Positions 56,101-62,893 of a stretch of 64,000 nt of DNA are shown one piece after another. The notes beneath the pieces were generated by a model that was given only the letters and a program-made list of their open reading frames with translations, was not told where the DNA came from and made no database searches. The DNA comes from Dactylorhiza incarnata. Its lineage: Eukaryota > Streptophyta > Magnoliopsida > Asparagales > Orchidaceae. The stretch is from NCBI GenBank assembly GCA_033032865.1, contig JAWHQI010000735.1, positions 1 to 64,000 on the forward strand, written 5' to 3'. Both the position numbers and the translations under genes were made by a program. Numbering within the stretch: the stretch's first letter is position 1; each line of letters opens with the position of its first letter.

Positions 56101-57831
56101 CGCTGCGGTCTGCGGAGACGATGCATGAGAGGAAGGATGTTGTCGAGCGGAGGGCGCTGGGGAGTATCGTCGACGTTTGCGGTCTGCGGGTTCGTGAAGA
56201 TGAACGACGAAATCGCGGCGATGTGATTGGACTGCGGAAAACTTCCTGGACGGCGATCGTCGTTGGGCTTCGATACGATCACGACCATGCTGAGCGTGCG
56301 GAAAGCAGGTTCTGGTGTCGACGCAGCTGCTGCTTTGGTTGTCGGCCGGGCGAGTCGAAGCAGAAGGGCGCTGGATCGTCTGCTGGGCAAGTCGAAGCTG
56401 CCCTGGGTTCGATAAACTGTCAGGGGGAGAATCAGCAGGTTCTGCCGTGAGGGAAGCGGCGCGTCGAACTTGGACGGGGCTGTGAATCACATCGGAGGAG
56501 ATGTTGGCGTGCGTCGGTAGAAGAGGACCGAGAGCTATGATACCAAAGTTGTTATGAGCCTACTCGGAGCGGTGGCCGGAGTAGTGGTCGGAGCCGGAGA
56601 TGACGGTGGTGGAGGATACTATGGAGCCCGCTACCGCGGCTGCCTATGCGGGTTGCTCGTTGGAGGAGAGAGTCACCGATAATCTCACTCAATAGAAGAG
56701 AAATTAGATTACTTCTCACTTGCTTCATACACCCATACAAATGCCTTTATATAGGCTTTACAACACATAAAAGACAACAACAATAATGATATCTAATACT
56801 AGCTAGCAATGATGAACTAGGCACGGGGCTCGAGGCCTATAGCTCCTATTAACTAGATAATGGAGTAATGATGACACCCCCTAACATTTAATGATGACAT
56901 CCCATAACACAAACATGGCAAGTAACAATTCAACCCCGAATGGACCCCGAAACTCGTGTTGATCCCCATCACTTTCAACATCGCCAAATGTAGGTTAACT
57001 CTTTATCTACATTAAAATCATCACTTGGAGTGCATGGAATAATAATAAGCTTGATGCAAGGACATGAGTTAGGTCCCTAGGCCCTCCCACAGAGAAAAGG
57101 GCATTCTTTCTAGATGCCAAGATAACATATTATATTTATGGACTATGTGCAAATTAGTTTTATCAATCTATTTACTCAAATTATTGATGCTTTCTTAACT
57201 TTCATTGTGCATGCTCAAACTAATATATATCTATTTTCTACTATCTTATCTTTGATTGCCTCTCATTGTTCCTCTAATATAATCATTTTTTAATTTATAT
57301 TTTTTTGTTTTGCGATGAATCTATATTAACATTCACATTTCTATTGTGCTCAATTTAATTATCAATATTTTTGTACTGCCCAATGCTTAGATCCATTAAA
57401 CACCACTGTCCTAATTATTGTTTTATAATATATATGTACTTCACATTCTCAGTCTTCCTATAACATTTATTTCTCTATCTTTCTCGATGTAATATGATTT
57501 TTTTCTAGAATTATTTTGTTTTTCTATGCCCTTTCTTTGTCATCTACTAATACCATCCAAGAAATGATGGAAATCTATTTGAACATAGGAGGTAAGTAAA
57601 AAAAATGCTAGAGAAGAGTTTTTTCTTCTCTTATATGATTTCATGATACTTCATGAAAAGTAAATCACTTACACTGCAATCTATTTTTATCCGAAGGTGA
57701 TTGCAATTCTGGATAAGCTAAAAGATGAGAGGGAGAATTCTGGAAGAAACGATGAAGACGATCAACTTAAATCTTCTGAGTTATTAGAAGAGGATGAAGA
57801 CCCCGACGAAGGCATAATATATGTAAACTAG
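42276..57831 (+). CDS. RBFA: chloroplast ribosome-binding factor A, complete, 3 exons
   Basis: RbfA binds the small ribosomal subunit and assists late 16S rRNA processing; the plant form acts in plastids. Exons: 42276-42617, 53143-53316, 57697-57831. Frames join in phase at CAG|GTGATT..GCAG and AGG|GTAAAG..GAAG; total 651 nt (216 aa plus TAG), the usual plant length. Residues 1-50 are rich in Ser, Pro, Leu and Arg with few acids, as in plastid transit peptides. The KH-like RbfA domain runs from about 55 to 190, with QRRVKMVAKQIMRELSDML, SLTTISDVEVSGDLQVVKVY, KSKYVRSELGKRMKLRLTPE and IRFISDDSIERGSR. The C-terminus is acidic (ELLEEDEDPDEG). ATG 42276 gives the best transit peptide; an in-frame ATG at 42198 is the alternative. 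Introns of 10.5 and 4.4 kb hold a copia element, a Helitron and a gag-only LTR element. Confidence 0.93.
42932..43153. mobile_element. Tourist-like MITE in RbfA intron 1
   Basis: The left end GGCTCCGTTTGGCACGGCGG and right end GCCCTAAACGGAGC are inverted repeats. The centre contains CATGACCGTTGTCATGCCAA and GTCCAAACTCACCGGAGCAA, shared with the copies at 5874 and 61223. The flanking triplets have diverged. Confidence 0.8.
43604..43724 (-). repeat. 3' LTR of the 43604-48629 copia element
   Basis: 121 bp, minus strand TGTTAGAGTTTATGTTAGAT..CCGTATTCTAACA. It differs from the other LTR only at CTATATAGCGAGG versus CTATATAGTGAGG (+ strand view). Confidence 0.96.
43732..44091 (-). pseudogene. copia RNase H C-terminal part
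   Basis: After a stop codon near 44094 the same frame continues VSRSSAEAEFHAMAHGICEG, IRLYCDNKAAISIANNPVQH and VPSEGQLADILTKSLG, the standard C-terminal RNase H blocks. The stop is probably a point change of an otherwise continuous pol frame. Confidence 0.9.
44095..45420 (-). CDS. copia reverse transcriptase and RNase H (open frame)
   Basis: A 441-residue open frame copies element RNA to DNA. It contains CKWVFTVKQNSKGIVERFKA, QLDVKNAFLHGNLEEEVYM, KALYGLKQSPRAWFGRF, IVYVDDIIITGDD (YVDD active site), KYFLGIEVARSKNGIFISQR and YTDADWAGSVADRRSTSGY. It ends at a stop after WRSKKQ, and RNase H continues beyond. Upstream it is separated from integrase by a single in-frame stop near 45463. Confidence 0.92.
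   Translation of the reverse strand: MLPDPMSTLSEDLSLHEGIRLSTQHPISQYVSYDTLTPYKGFVSSLASVSIPSTWQEALEHPDWKRAMVEEMAALEKNNTWDLTTLPHGKKTVGCKWVFTVKQNSKGIVERFKARLVARGYTQTLGIDYQETFAPVAKMNSIRVLLSCAACKGWDLIQLDVKNAFLHGNLEEEVYMSLPPGFISQGSDGKVCKLKKALYGLKQSPRAWFGRFHSTMVSLGYKQSHADHTLFIKKRANMVTILIVYVDDIIITGDDIDEVKALKKHLAQEFEVKDLGKLKYFLGIEVARSKNGIFISQRKYILDLLKQTGLSGCRPADTPMEVNHNFGRNDGDPIEDVKGYQRLVGRLIYLSHTRPDIAYAVGVVSQYMHSPRARHLDAVHRILRYLKTSPGRGILFTSNSDLKIEVYTDADWAGSVADRRSTSGYCSFIGGNLVTWRSKKQ
45466..47148 (-). CDS. copia protease, pre-integrase and integrase (open frame)
   Basis: From the C run the frame reads through a Gly/Arg/Ser linker to WIIDSGATDHMTG (protease DSG), LLTWHRRLGHPSVSTMQRLL with CDVCDVAKHHR (pre-integrase zinc site), HTDVWGPC, FISFIDCFSRTTWVYLMK and ILRSDNGREYINSPF. 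SPSQNGVAERKNRHLLD carries the integrase catalytic Glu. Then come IFGSTCFVHIPSPGRSKLDP and CVFIGYSPTQKGYKCYHP. Integrase is intact in this copy. The frame ends at a stop after LTRPL. Confidence 0.93.
   Translation of the reverse strand, partial: SSSRGGRGRGRTSGRSHHSAHLTEIPESSSPGLIGPPPATMSSFSADEMQTLRRLMQALLTEPTTAASSSSALAHSGIPGAHSATTGSSPHWIIDSGATDHMTGSASGFVSYSPLSGRDKVSIANGSFSSIAGKGSIPCSSLTLSSVLHVPNFTRSLLSVSQLTTSLQCSVTFFPTYCVFQDLKTGKAIGSGSLQDGLYVFDPSTGSTSPHALHATQSSQLLTWHRRLGHPSVSTMQRLLSTFPSSCFKNFVCDVCDVAKHHRLPVNHVSLPSTIPFHIVHTDVWGPCSIGSISGCHWFISFIDCFSRTTWVYLMKHKGEAFSIFQRFHKMVSTQFSTSIKILRSDNGREYINSPFDHYLATHGIIHQTSCAHSPSQNGVAERKNRHLLDVTRCLLLTMHLPKFYWGDAVLTAAYLINRLPSPVLGNQTPLTTLGVSPTSSLPPRIFGSTCFVHIPSPGRSKLDPCALKCVFIGYSPTQKGYKCYHPPTRRTIVSADVTFRDSTPYYATSLQEEPAVEVSSPTFSLPIPPSSENIIPVDHPTVSPVAPPVISSPPLTRPL
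47149..47177. repeat. 29-nt C homopolymer between gag and protease
   Basis: It encodes polyglycine on the minus strand and coincides with the only gag/pol frame break. A second G run (48376-48402) lies in the leader upstream of gag. Confidence 0.95.
47177..48053 (-). CDS. copia gag with zinc knuckle (open frame up to the C run)
   Basis: The ATG at 48053 starts MSDVDSGASGASVPPAGSTR. It continues with the copia gag core (LSWSRSITLALKSRSLFGYV, MSWLINSMQESIARNYLFLD) and CDYCGKPRHTRDTCF, a C-x2-C-x4-H-x4-C knuckle with Arg at the usual Gly. The frame then enters poly-glycine encoded by the C run and emerges out of phase with protease. The run length decides whether gag and pol are one frame. Confidence 0.92.
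48509..48629 (-). repeat. 5' LTR of the 43604-48629 copia element
   Basis: 121 bp. Minus strand contains CCTCACTATATAAGAGGGG, a TATA box. It is followed without gap by the TGGTATCAGG primer site at 48508-48499. Confidence 0.96.
48635..49869. other. RbfA intron 1, no gene seen
   Basis: Strongly AT-rich DNA with a (TA)n tract near 49333-49350. Words such as GTTATCTAAATAACATTG hint at an old non-autonomous element, but no ends were defined. The Helitron begins at 49870. Confidence 0.5.
49870..50140 (-). mobile_element. non-autonomous Helitron, 271 bp
   Basis: On the minus strand it begins TCTATACTATAATATAAGGG, directly after an A. It ends with hairpin ACGGGC-GAA-GCCCGT, then GCGGAGATG, CTAG, directly before a T. 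TC at the 5' end, a hairpin about 10 nt before a CTRR end, and insertion between A and T without target duplication are the defining Helitron features. It encodes no Rep/helicase and would be mobilised in trans. It lies in RbfA intron 1. Confidence 0.85.
50311..50632. mobile_element. Tourist-like MITE
   Basis: TTA then GGCTTTGTTTGGGACGGTGG at the left; CCACAACCGTCCCAAATAGA then GCC at the right. Long internal complementarity includes CAAAAAGGTGTTTTGTAGTT and AAAAGCTAGAATGAGC. It resembles the ends of the 22250-23099 element. The right target triplet reads GTA. Confidence 0.75.
51170..52050 (+). pseudogene. Ty3/gypsy gag-like remnant
   Basis: In shifting + strand frames I read RELIQRYDQHHSENVFERLC, then CTFDEYVYQFIELITHVPDL and SHYFVYFMHDLQPHIHAHL. 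This is the pattern of the plant gypsy gag (retrotrans_gag) helices. No zinc knuckle, pol or LTR was found around it. It is multiply broken and lies sense in RbfA intron 1. Confidence 0.6.
52640..52870 (-). pseudogene. copia integrase C-terminal remnant
   Basis: Minus-strand TWRFFGCMLILKNEKPNHNN and GAKMCLYWVYSYSKR correspond to the FGCxxFVHxP..K and AxKCVFxGYSxxQKG blocks of copia integrase C-termini. Nothing else of the element remains. Confidence 0.6.
53143..53316 (+). CDS. RBFA: RbfA exon 2
   Basis: Encodes residues 115-172, VVKVYVSVFGDERGKDVAIA through SDDSIERGSR, the core of the KH-like fold. The acceptor is CATTGCAG and the donor is AGG|GTAAAG. Confidence 0.95.
53317..54365 (-). other. 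RbfA intron 2, possible gypsy LTR/leader remnant
   Basis: No gene. On the minus strand GGGCTTTGGCTATATAAACA (about 54200-54180) is TATA-like and is followed by a C/T-rich leader with a 148-residue chance frame (54216-53770). This resembles LTR plus leader of a gypsy element, but no LTR ends or gag were found. Confidence 0.35.
54371..54731 (-). repeat. 3' LTR of the gag-only element
   Basis: 361 bp, starting TGTTATGGGCCTACTCGGAG on the + strand. It contains GCCTATATAAAGGC on the minus strand, a TATA box. Confidence 0.92.
54796..55758 (-). pseudogene. Ty3/gypsy gag with one internal stop
   Basis: From ATG 55758 the frame spans 320 codons with a single stop at codon 26 (55681-55683). After it, 285 residues are open. 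LEFPTYDGKTNPLSWLTRCE, the retrotrans_gag core ending YLEQFQLLLAHVTLTPEMQI, and a C-terminal CYNCDEQYICGHGCKKLF knuckle of the type common in plant gypsy elements are visible. The protein ends in an acidic tail (EDSDEEG) and stops, with no pol after it. Confidence 0.88.
55885..56549 (-). other. leader of the gag-only element
   Basis: About 0.7 kb between primer site and gag. Chance frames on both strands (for example 56490-55885) are Arg/Pro/Ser-rich and show no domain. This is the place of the packaging signal in LTR elements, but none can be identified by eye. Confidence 0.6.
56550..56909 (-). repeat. 5' LTR of the gag-only element
   Basis: 360 bp, TGTTATGAGCCTACTCGGAG..ATCCCATAACA, next to the primer site on its left and the CAAAC duplication on its right. 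Confidence 0.92.
56915..57696. other. end of RbfA intron 2, no gene seen
   Basis: AT-rich intron sequence, T-rich towards the exon 3 acceptor. No repeat ends were found. Confidence 0.6.
57697..57831 (+). CDS. RBFA: RbfA exon 3 and stop
   Basis: Encodes residues 173-216, VIAILDKLKDERENSGRNDE through DEGIIYVN, then TAG. The acceptor is CCGAAG. The acidic tail is common in plant RbfA. Confidence 0.92.
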   Translation: MIAILDKLKDERENSGRNDEDDQLKSSELLEEDEDPDEGIIYVN

Positions 57832-58185
57832 CTGACACCTGGCAAGTATGTGATTAGTTTTTCTGCATAGAAATTGACAATTATGTTCATAGTAATTCTT
57901 AACAGCTTAAGACTAACATATGTAGGCATTTCTCTTCCAATATTTCATTGTTTTGGCAAATATAAAATGATCATTTTAGTTTACTAAAGTTATTATTTCC
58001 AACAAACTTTGGTGGGCGCGACATTGGTACATAAAGCATAAAACTACATAAGTTGCTTACTAACATGGTACTGCTAGTTTGTTGTTTTTTACAACCCAGA
58101 AATTTATTCAATTTCATTTGTATGTGTTAGGGAAAAAACAGGTGGATAAGTGTACTTGGCCGTATCCCACGTATATATGTATACA

Positions 58186-58320
58186 GTAGGGTTAATTACC
58201 GGGACCTCCCCTGTGAATTTGCATAATTACAGGTACCTCCCCTCTAGATTTTGAAATTACAAGGACCTCCCCTACAAGTTTGACAAGTTTACAAACTCCC
58301 CCTTCCGTTAAAATTTGGAT
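58186..58320. repeat. single end of the GGTTAATTACCGGGACCTCC family
   Basis: GGGTTAATTACCGGGACCTC..GCATAATTACAGGTACCTCCCC..TTTACAAACTCCCCCTTC aligns with the left arm of the complete element at 59089. No opposite arm follows, so it is a fragment. Confidence 0.75.
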
Positions 58321-58429
58321 GGAAAGCGTCAAATTAAACAAAAAATACTTATGATTTTCCATTTTTACCCTTTGTAATAACTTGAATTTGGATGGAAAGT
58401 GCTCAAAAAACATTGTTGAAACTTACTAA

Positions 58430-58645
58430 GGCTCCGTTTGGCGCGGGGTTCTTACTCCGATGAGTTTGGATAAAAACGCTAGTCATAGAATGTATGTGGC
58501 CTGACAACGGTTACGACGACCACCGAGAAAAAAAACTAATTTTGAACATAAAAGTGGGTGAGGTTCCGTAGGGGAGGTTGGGCGGCCACGAACGACGGTT
58601 CATACCACCGCTCTCACGACCACCACCACCGTGCCAAACAAAACC
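58430..58645. mobile_element. Tourist-like MITE
   Basis: GGCTCCGTTTGGCGCGGGGT on the left and CACCGTGCCAAACAAAACC on the right are inverted repeats. TTGAACATAAAAGTGGGTGA and CACGAACGACGGTTCAT are shared internally with 40647 and 42932. Confidence 0.8.
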
Positions 58646-59088
58646 TTAGTTTTTGATCAAACATAGGTTGTATATAAATGGGTGGAACGGTCTTGATTAC
58701 TTGAACTTCAAGCTGTTCAACAAGCCATATAGTTAGTTGATACCTATTCTACATCAATTTCGAAAGAATTTCCAGATACTAGAATCTTTTTGTGCGTAAG
58801 GAGCACATAAAAGAGTTGTTTACTAAAATGTATTTTGTAAAGCATCCAACCAATAAAGAGAGGAAGTCAAAACCTATTTTTTACCATTGAGATTTTGTTA
58901 GTGATTTAAAATTTTCTAATCGCTCCACTAACTACTATCACTCTCCAATGCTCCATTGTATATATCCTTACTATTGTTAGTGTTTCTTGATTTCAATTAG
59001 CACTTGTACTCAATTATATGAATTTTGAAGATCAATAAATTTCAAGAAGATCATTTGTTTATATATATATAGTTGTTGTATATATATA

Positions 59089-59600
59089 GGGTTAATTACC
59101 GGGACCTCCCTTGCGAGTTTGCATAATTACAGTAACCTTCCCTCTATGTTTCGAAATTACAAAGACATCCCCTATAAGTTTGGTCTGTTTACAAACTCCC
59201 CCTTCTGTCACTGAAGTCGCTAGAGTCGTCTCGATCCGAAGCCCCATCGACATTAGTGCAGTCGCTGATGTCGTATTAGCATGTCCATGTCGAAGTTGCT
59301 GATGCCCTACTCCGTCGCCCATGGATTCTCGAGCGGAAGCATTACAAGCCGCGCACGTGGGTGGAAGTGCTGGGAGTTGGCACGATCGAGTGGGAAGTTA
59401 AAATCGGCTTTGTTTCTTTTAGGGTTATACATGCCCTAAGGATTGTATTTGTATTTCTTTTTAAAAGAGATGTAATTTGGACTTTTTATAAAAGACTGTT
59501 TTTAGAGTTTAGCATAAGGGGAAGTTTGTAAACCGACCAAACTTGTGAGGGAAGGTCTTTGTAATTTCAAAACATAGAGGGGAGGTTCCGGTAATTAATC
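59089..59600. mobile_element. 512-bp element with long terminal inverted repeats
   Basis: The left arm (59089-59205: GGGTTAATTACCGGGACCTC..) is inverted at 59515-59600 (..GGGAGGTTCCGGTAATTAATC), with about 85-100 bp of complementarity. The 300-bp centre is GC-richer and unrelated to the arms. A long TIR with a foreign-looking core is the pattern of small Mutator-like or Pack-MULE elements, but no target duplication could be fixed because the right side runs into a CA/TA microsatellite. Confidence 0.65.
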
Positions 59601-59614
59601 ACACACACACACAC

Positions 59615-59652
<38 letters not shown>
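59600..59652. repeat. (CA)n(TA)n microsatellite
   Basis: A CACACACA tract followed by about 40 nt of TATATA. Confidence 0.95.
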
Positions 59653-61037
59653 CTTTCCTTAGCTCAAAACTCAACATCATATATCTTCTCACATAAGACC
59701 AAATTAATTGTACAAATCTGGCTTCCTTTTTACATTTCCTTCTTCATAACACAACTCTTTTAGTTCTTTCTATATTTATCATAATAGAGAATATCTTCCC
59801 TTTATTGTAAAGCAATAATGCTAAATGATTAAATGCTTCTACATTAAGTTTATATTTTGCTGGGCTTTGAGATTCCATTAGGATGTTTGTTAAATAAATT
59901 ATTCCATTTTCTTTCACAATTCTTCTCATACATCTTCTCAAGTGCCAACTCATTTTCACTTTTTGATCATTAATTATTTTGCATTCTATATTCATGAAGC
60001 TCTTTAAATGAGTTAGGCTTCATTTTGGCATATTTTGGGATGGAGATACTGAACGTTTATGCGGTCCCTTTGTTCGGTTGTGAATGGTGTGAAAGGAATG
60101 GCCGATGGTCTGCCGGATTTTATTAAGACCGCGAAACACCAACACGAATAAAGCTCTGCTAGTATGCGCACACACAACGCCATCATTTGTACTTCCAACT
60201 AATCATATCCTAAAGGCACAATTTAATCTTATTCCTAATTTGTTAAGGAAAAAAAGTTTCCGCAGCCTTCCTACATATGCTGCTTATAGTTTTTGACACA
60301 TGCTACGTTTTTGTTCGAACATAATTATGCATAACCGAGTGTATTTGAGTGAATTGAGGGTAACCGAGCGAAACAAAACATATATGCACTCTTCATTGTG
60401 CTCGTTACTAATAGTATTATAGACGAACCTCTTGCATTACGATACATGTTTTGAGATGAACTAAAATATATAATACCTCAGGTACTACGGGTCTGGAAGT
60501 TCAGCAATGGGGCCCATACCAAAATATAATCGACAGCGCATTCAACATTTCACGTAAATATGAATCGATTTATGGTTGCGCCAAAAGTAATAATTGAAAG
60601 TTTATGTATTAAATTGTTAAGATGAGCATAAATTCAAAAGCATTAAGCCTATCTTACCATTTGTGTGTTTTGATTATGGTCATGATGTGTGGTACCCCCA
60701 TCCACGCAAAAGGCTATGGCTTAAAGAGGGTTATCTTCAAGTCTTTTGCTTTCATAAAGTTGCTGAATAGATGCTTTCAGAAAGTTGCTGAATATGTATA
60801 TATATAATGCACTTGTAAGTTTGTAAAATTATTAGTTACACTATCTATTTGAAATTAGAAAATTCTCTCATCATGTAAGCTCACATTTCATAACATTATG
60901 CATAAAAATGCTCATCTATCTTTTGAAATTATAAGTACTTCACATGTAAATATTCAGATCACACCCCCTCCATGGAGTATTGTTGTTTTGAATTGTAAAC
61001 TTACATATGAGAGGCTCTTGTAATTTTAAAAGATTAA
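59653..61037. other. intergenic, no gene seen
   Basis: AT-rich DNA. The longest frames (for example 60622-60807, 61 codons, weakly hydrophobic start) have no family motif or neighbouring exon and are not supported as genes. Confidence 0.5.
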
Positions 61038-61219
61038 GGCTCCGTTTGGCACGGTGGTTGCGGTCATGAACATGGATGTTAAACTGTTATTCGTTAATGC
61101 CCACCTAAAAAACTTCATCCATTTTTATGTTCAGACGGATGGAATTTTTTAGGTGATCGTTAACGAATGACGGTTTAACTCATGCGTTTACGACCGCCAC
61201 CGCTGTGCCAAACGAAGCC
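61038..61219. mobile_element. Tourist-like MITE with TAA duplication
   Basis: TAA on both sides (61035-61037 and 61220-61222). Ends GGCTCCGTTTGGCACGGTGG and CACCGCTGTGCCAAACGAAG then CC are inverted repeats. The arms pair through CATGAAC..GTTTAACTCATG and through CCTAAAAAACTTC..GAATTTTTTAGG. Confidence 0.9.
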
Positions 61220-61222
61220 TAA

Positions 61223-61398
61223 GCGTTGTGGTGACGATCATGAACGTCGTGGTCATGAACTGTTGTTCGTGAACGCCCGACCTCACCTAAAAAAATTCAT
61301 GCATTTTATGCTCAAAACTAGTTTATTTTCTTTATATCGATCATAGTCTTTGTCTTGATCAAACTCACCAGAGCAAATAAGCCGCGCCAAACGAAACC
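61223..61398. mobile_element. second Tourist-like MITE, left end lost
   Basis: It directly abuts the previous element. GTGAACGCCCGACCTCACCT, CTCAAAACTAGTTTATTTTC, AACTCACCAGAGCAAATAAG and CCGCGCCAAACGAAACC then TAA match the right half of 42932-43153. The left inverted repeat is replaced by the neighbouring MITE, suggesting that one inserted into the end of the other. Confidence 0.7.
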
Positions 61399-62657
61399 TA
61401 AGATGCAACCTGTAATTTAACCACGTTTTAGATCTCAGGTCAAATTTGAGTTTGGTGCCAAGTTGACTTGGTTGACTTGACCCAGCCAAATTTAGGGTAT
61501 TAAAATAGTCAAAAAAAAAGATTATCTTTTTGTAATTTTAAATCTTAAATCATTCATTATTTTTCTTTAAGGACAATAGATGTGCATGTAGAGGTTAATA
61601 GACTTACTCAACAAATAAGTACAGCAGGAGTTTGAGATAATGAAAAGAAGATGGACATAAAAAAATTTGATTTTTTTTTTAAATAATAACATAATAATAA
61701 ATTGATATAAATTTTCCCCCTCAAGGATCATTAGACCATGAAGTATAATGTGGTGGGCCTACATTTCACCTTTGTGATGGGACTCTTTCTGCACCGAGAT
61801 GCCCTTTTTTAAGGGTCATTAGACACTTGGCAAATGATTAAAGCTCGATCTCAATAATTTCAGCGTAATTCAAGTGCAAATTCGGTCTTTTCGACGGCCG
61901 AGTAGGCCCAAATTAAATCCCAAAACATTGTGTCCAGATCAAAATAATATTCTTTGTAAGATTTATTATTCCTATGACTTGTATTATTTGCTAATTTCCT
62001 ATACAGATGGGGAGCAACGATTGGCCCCTCTCCTCCGGCCATATGCGTGGTGGATTGATGAATCCCTCACTTCCTTTCACCCATCTAATTTTGGGGCAAT
62101 TTTTCTGTCCGGGCCCCATTCAAAACGGGTCGGCTCAGATTGTGCTCGGCGCAATAAATTTTGCTTAGGTCCGAGATCCGGTTGGTTTAAACCAATGATG
62201 TCAAGTCAGGTGCTATGCATCTTTTGTGCATGAGCCAAACCGAAAAAAACGGTTGTAGTGGACCAACAACTCTATTGAGGGGGATGGTGGTTCTCGGACA
62301 GGGGAGATTTTTCGGACTGGGCTCTGTTCCTAAATTTGCGCCCGGGACCAATCAAGAGAGTTACATTTTTTGCGCGTGAGCCCGAAAAGAGGGGAAGTCA
62401 GCAAGCCCGAGCAGGAGCGATCTCCACAGAGATCATTTTCGATCTCCATTGAGATCATCCCCGGAGACCGGGACGCAGAGGCAAAAAATTTGCCTCGGCC
62501 GGAGAGTCTATTTAAATATTTTTCCTTTTTATAGATATTAATAATTATCTATGCAAATCTTAGTGTAGCCTTTGTGGATTTAGAAATTTTGAATCAAGTA
62601 AATCTTTTACCTATTTACTTGTAAAAATATTTAAATTAATCAGTCAACTTTTGTTTA
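61399..62657. other. intergenic, no gene seen
   Basis: AT-rich to 61860, then a GC-richer dispersed-looking block (61860-62510) with frames but no conserved protein motif. Confidence 0.5.
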
Positions 62658-62890
62658 GGGGTCTGCTTATTTCGACGGTGAGAGTTGAAACGATGAGAGT
62701 TAGAGTGTTGACAATAGAGCGCTCTTAAATGGAGAGGGCTGACCAAGTTCTAAAAAAAAGTCAAAGTGATGTTTTAGAGCGGTCTCATAAGCGGTGTCTG
62801 TGAGAATTGGAGGGTTAGCAAATAAAATTTTTTAGCGGTGTTATTTTCCCCCAATGAAAATGGAGCAAAAATGTCAAAACAAACAGACCC
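62658..62890. mobile_element. short MITE, GGGTCTG family
   Basis: TTA then GGGGTCTGCTTATTTCGACG at the left; GTCAAAACAAACAGACCC then TAA at the right. The termini are inverted repeats. It is 233 bp and non-coding, distinct in end sequence from the GGCTCCGTTTGG family. Confidence 0.65.
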
Positions 62891-62893
62891 TAA

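Larger units (their letters stand above)
54371..56909 (-). mobile_element. gag-only LTR retrotransposon (TR-GAG type), complete
   Basis: LTRs at 54371-54731 (361 bp) and 56550-56909 (360 bp) share TGTTATG..CATAACA ends and differ at about a dozen positions. CAAAC flanks both sides (54366-54370 and 56910-56914). Between them is only a leader and a Ty3/gypsy gag; protease, RT, RNase H and integrase are absent. TTTGGTATCATAGCTC after the right LTR is a tRNA-Met-like primer site, so the element points left. Movement would need enzymes from a full-length relative. It lies antisense in RbfA intron 2. Confidence 0.93.

Noticed and set aside
55885..56490. 201-codon minus-strand frame
   Set aside because: Leader of the gag-only element, compositionally biased and without a domain.
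60622..60807. Small possible secreted peptide
   Set aside because: It has a weakly hydrophobic start but no cleavage-site context, family or splice partner that can be supported.
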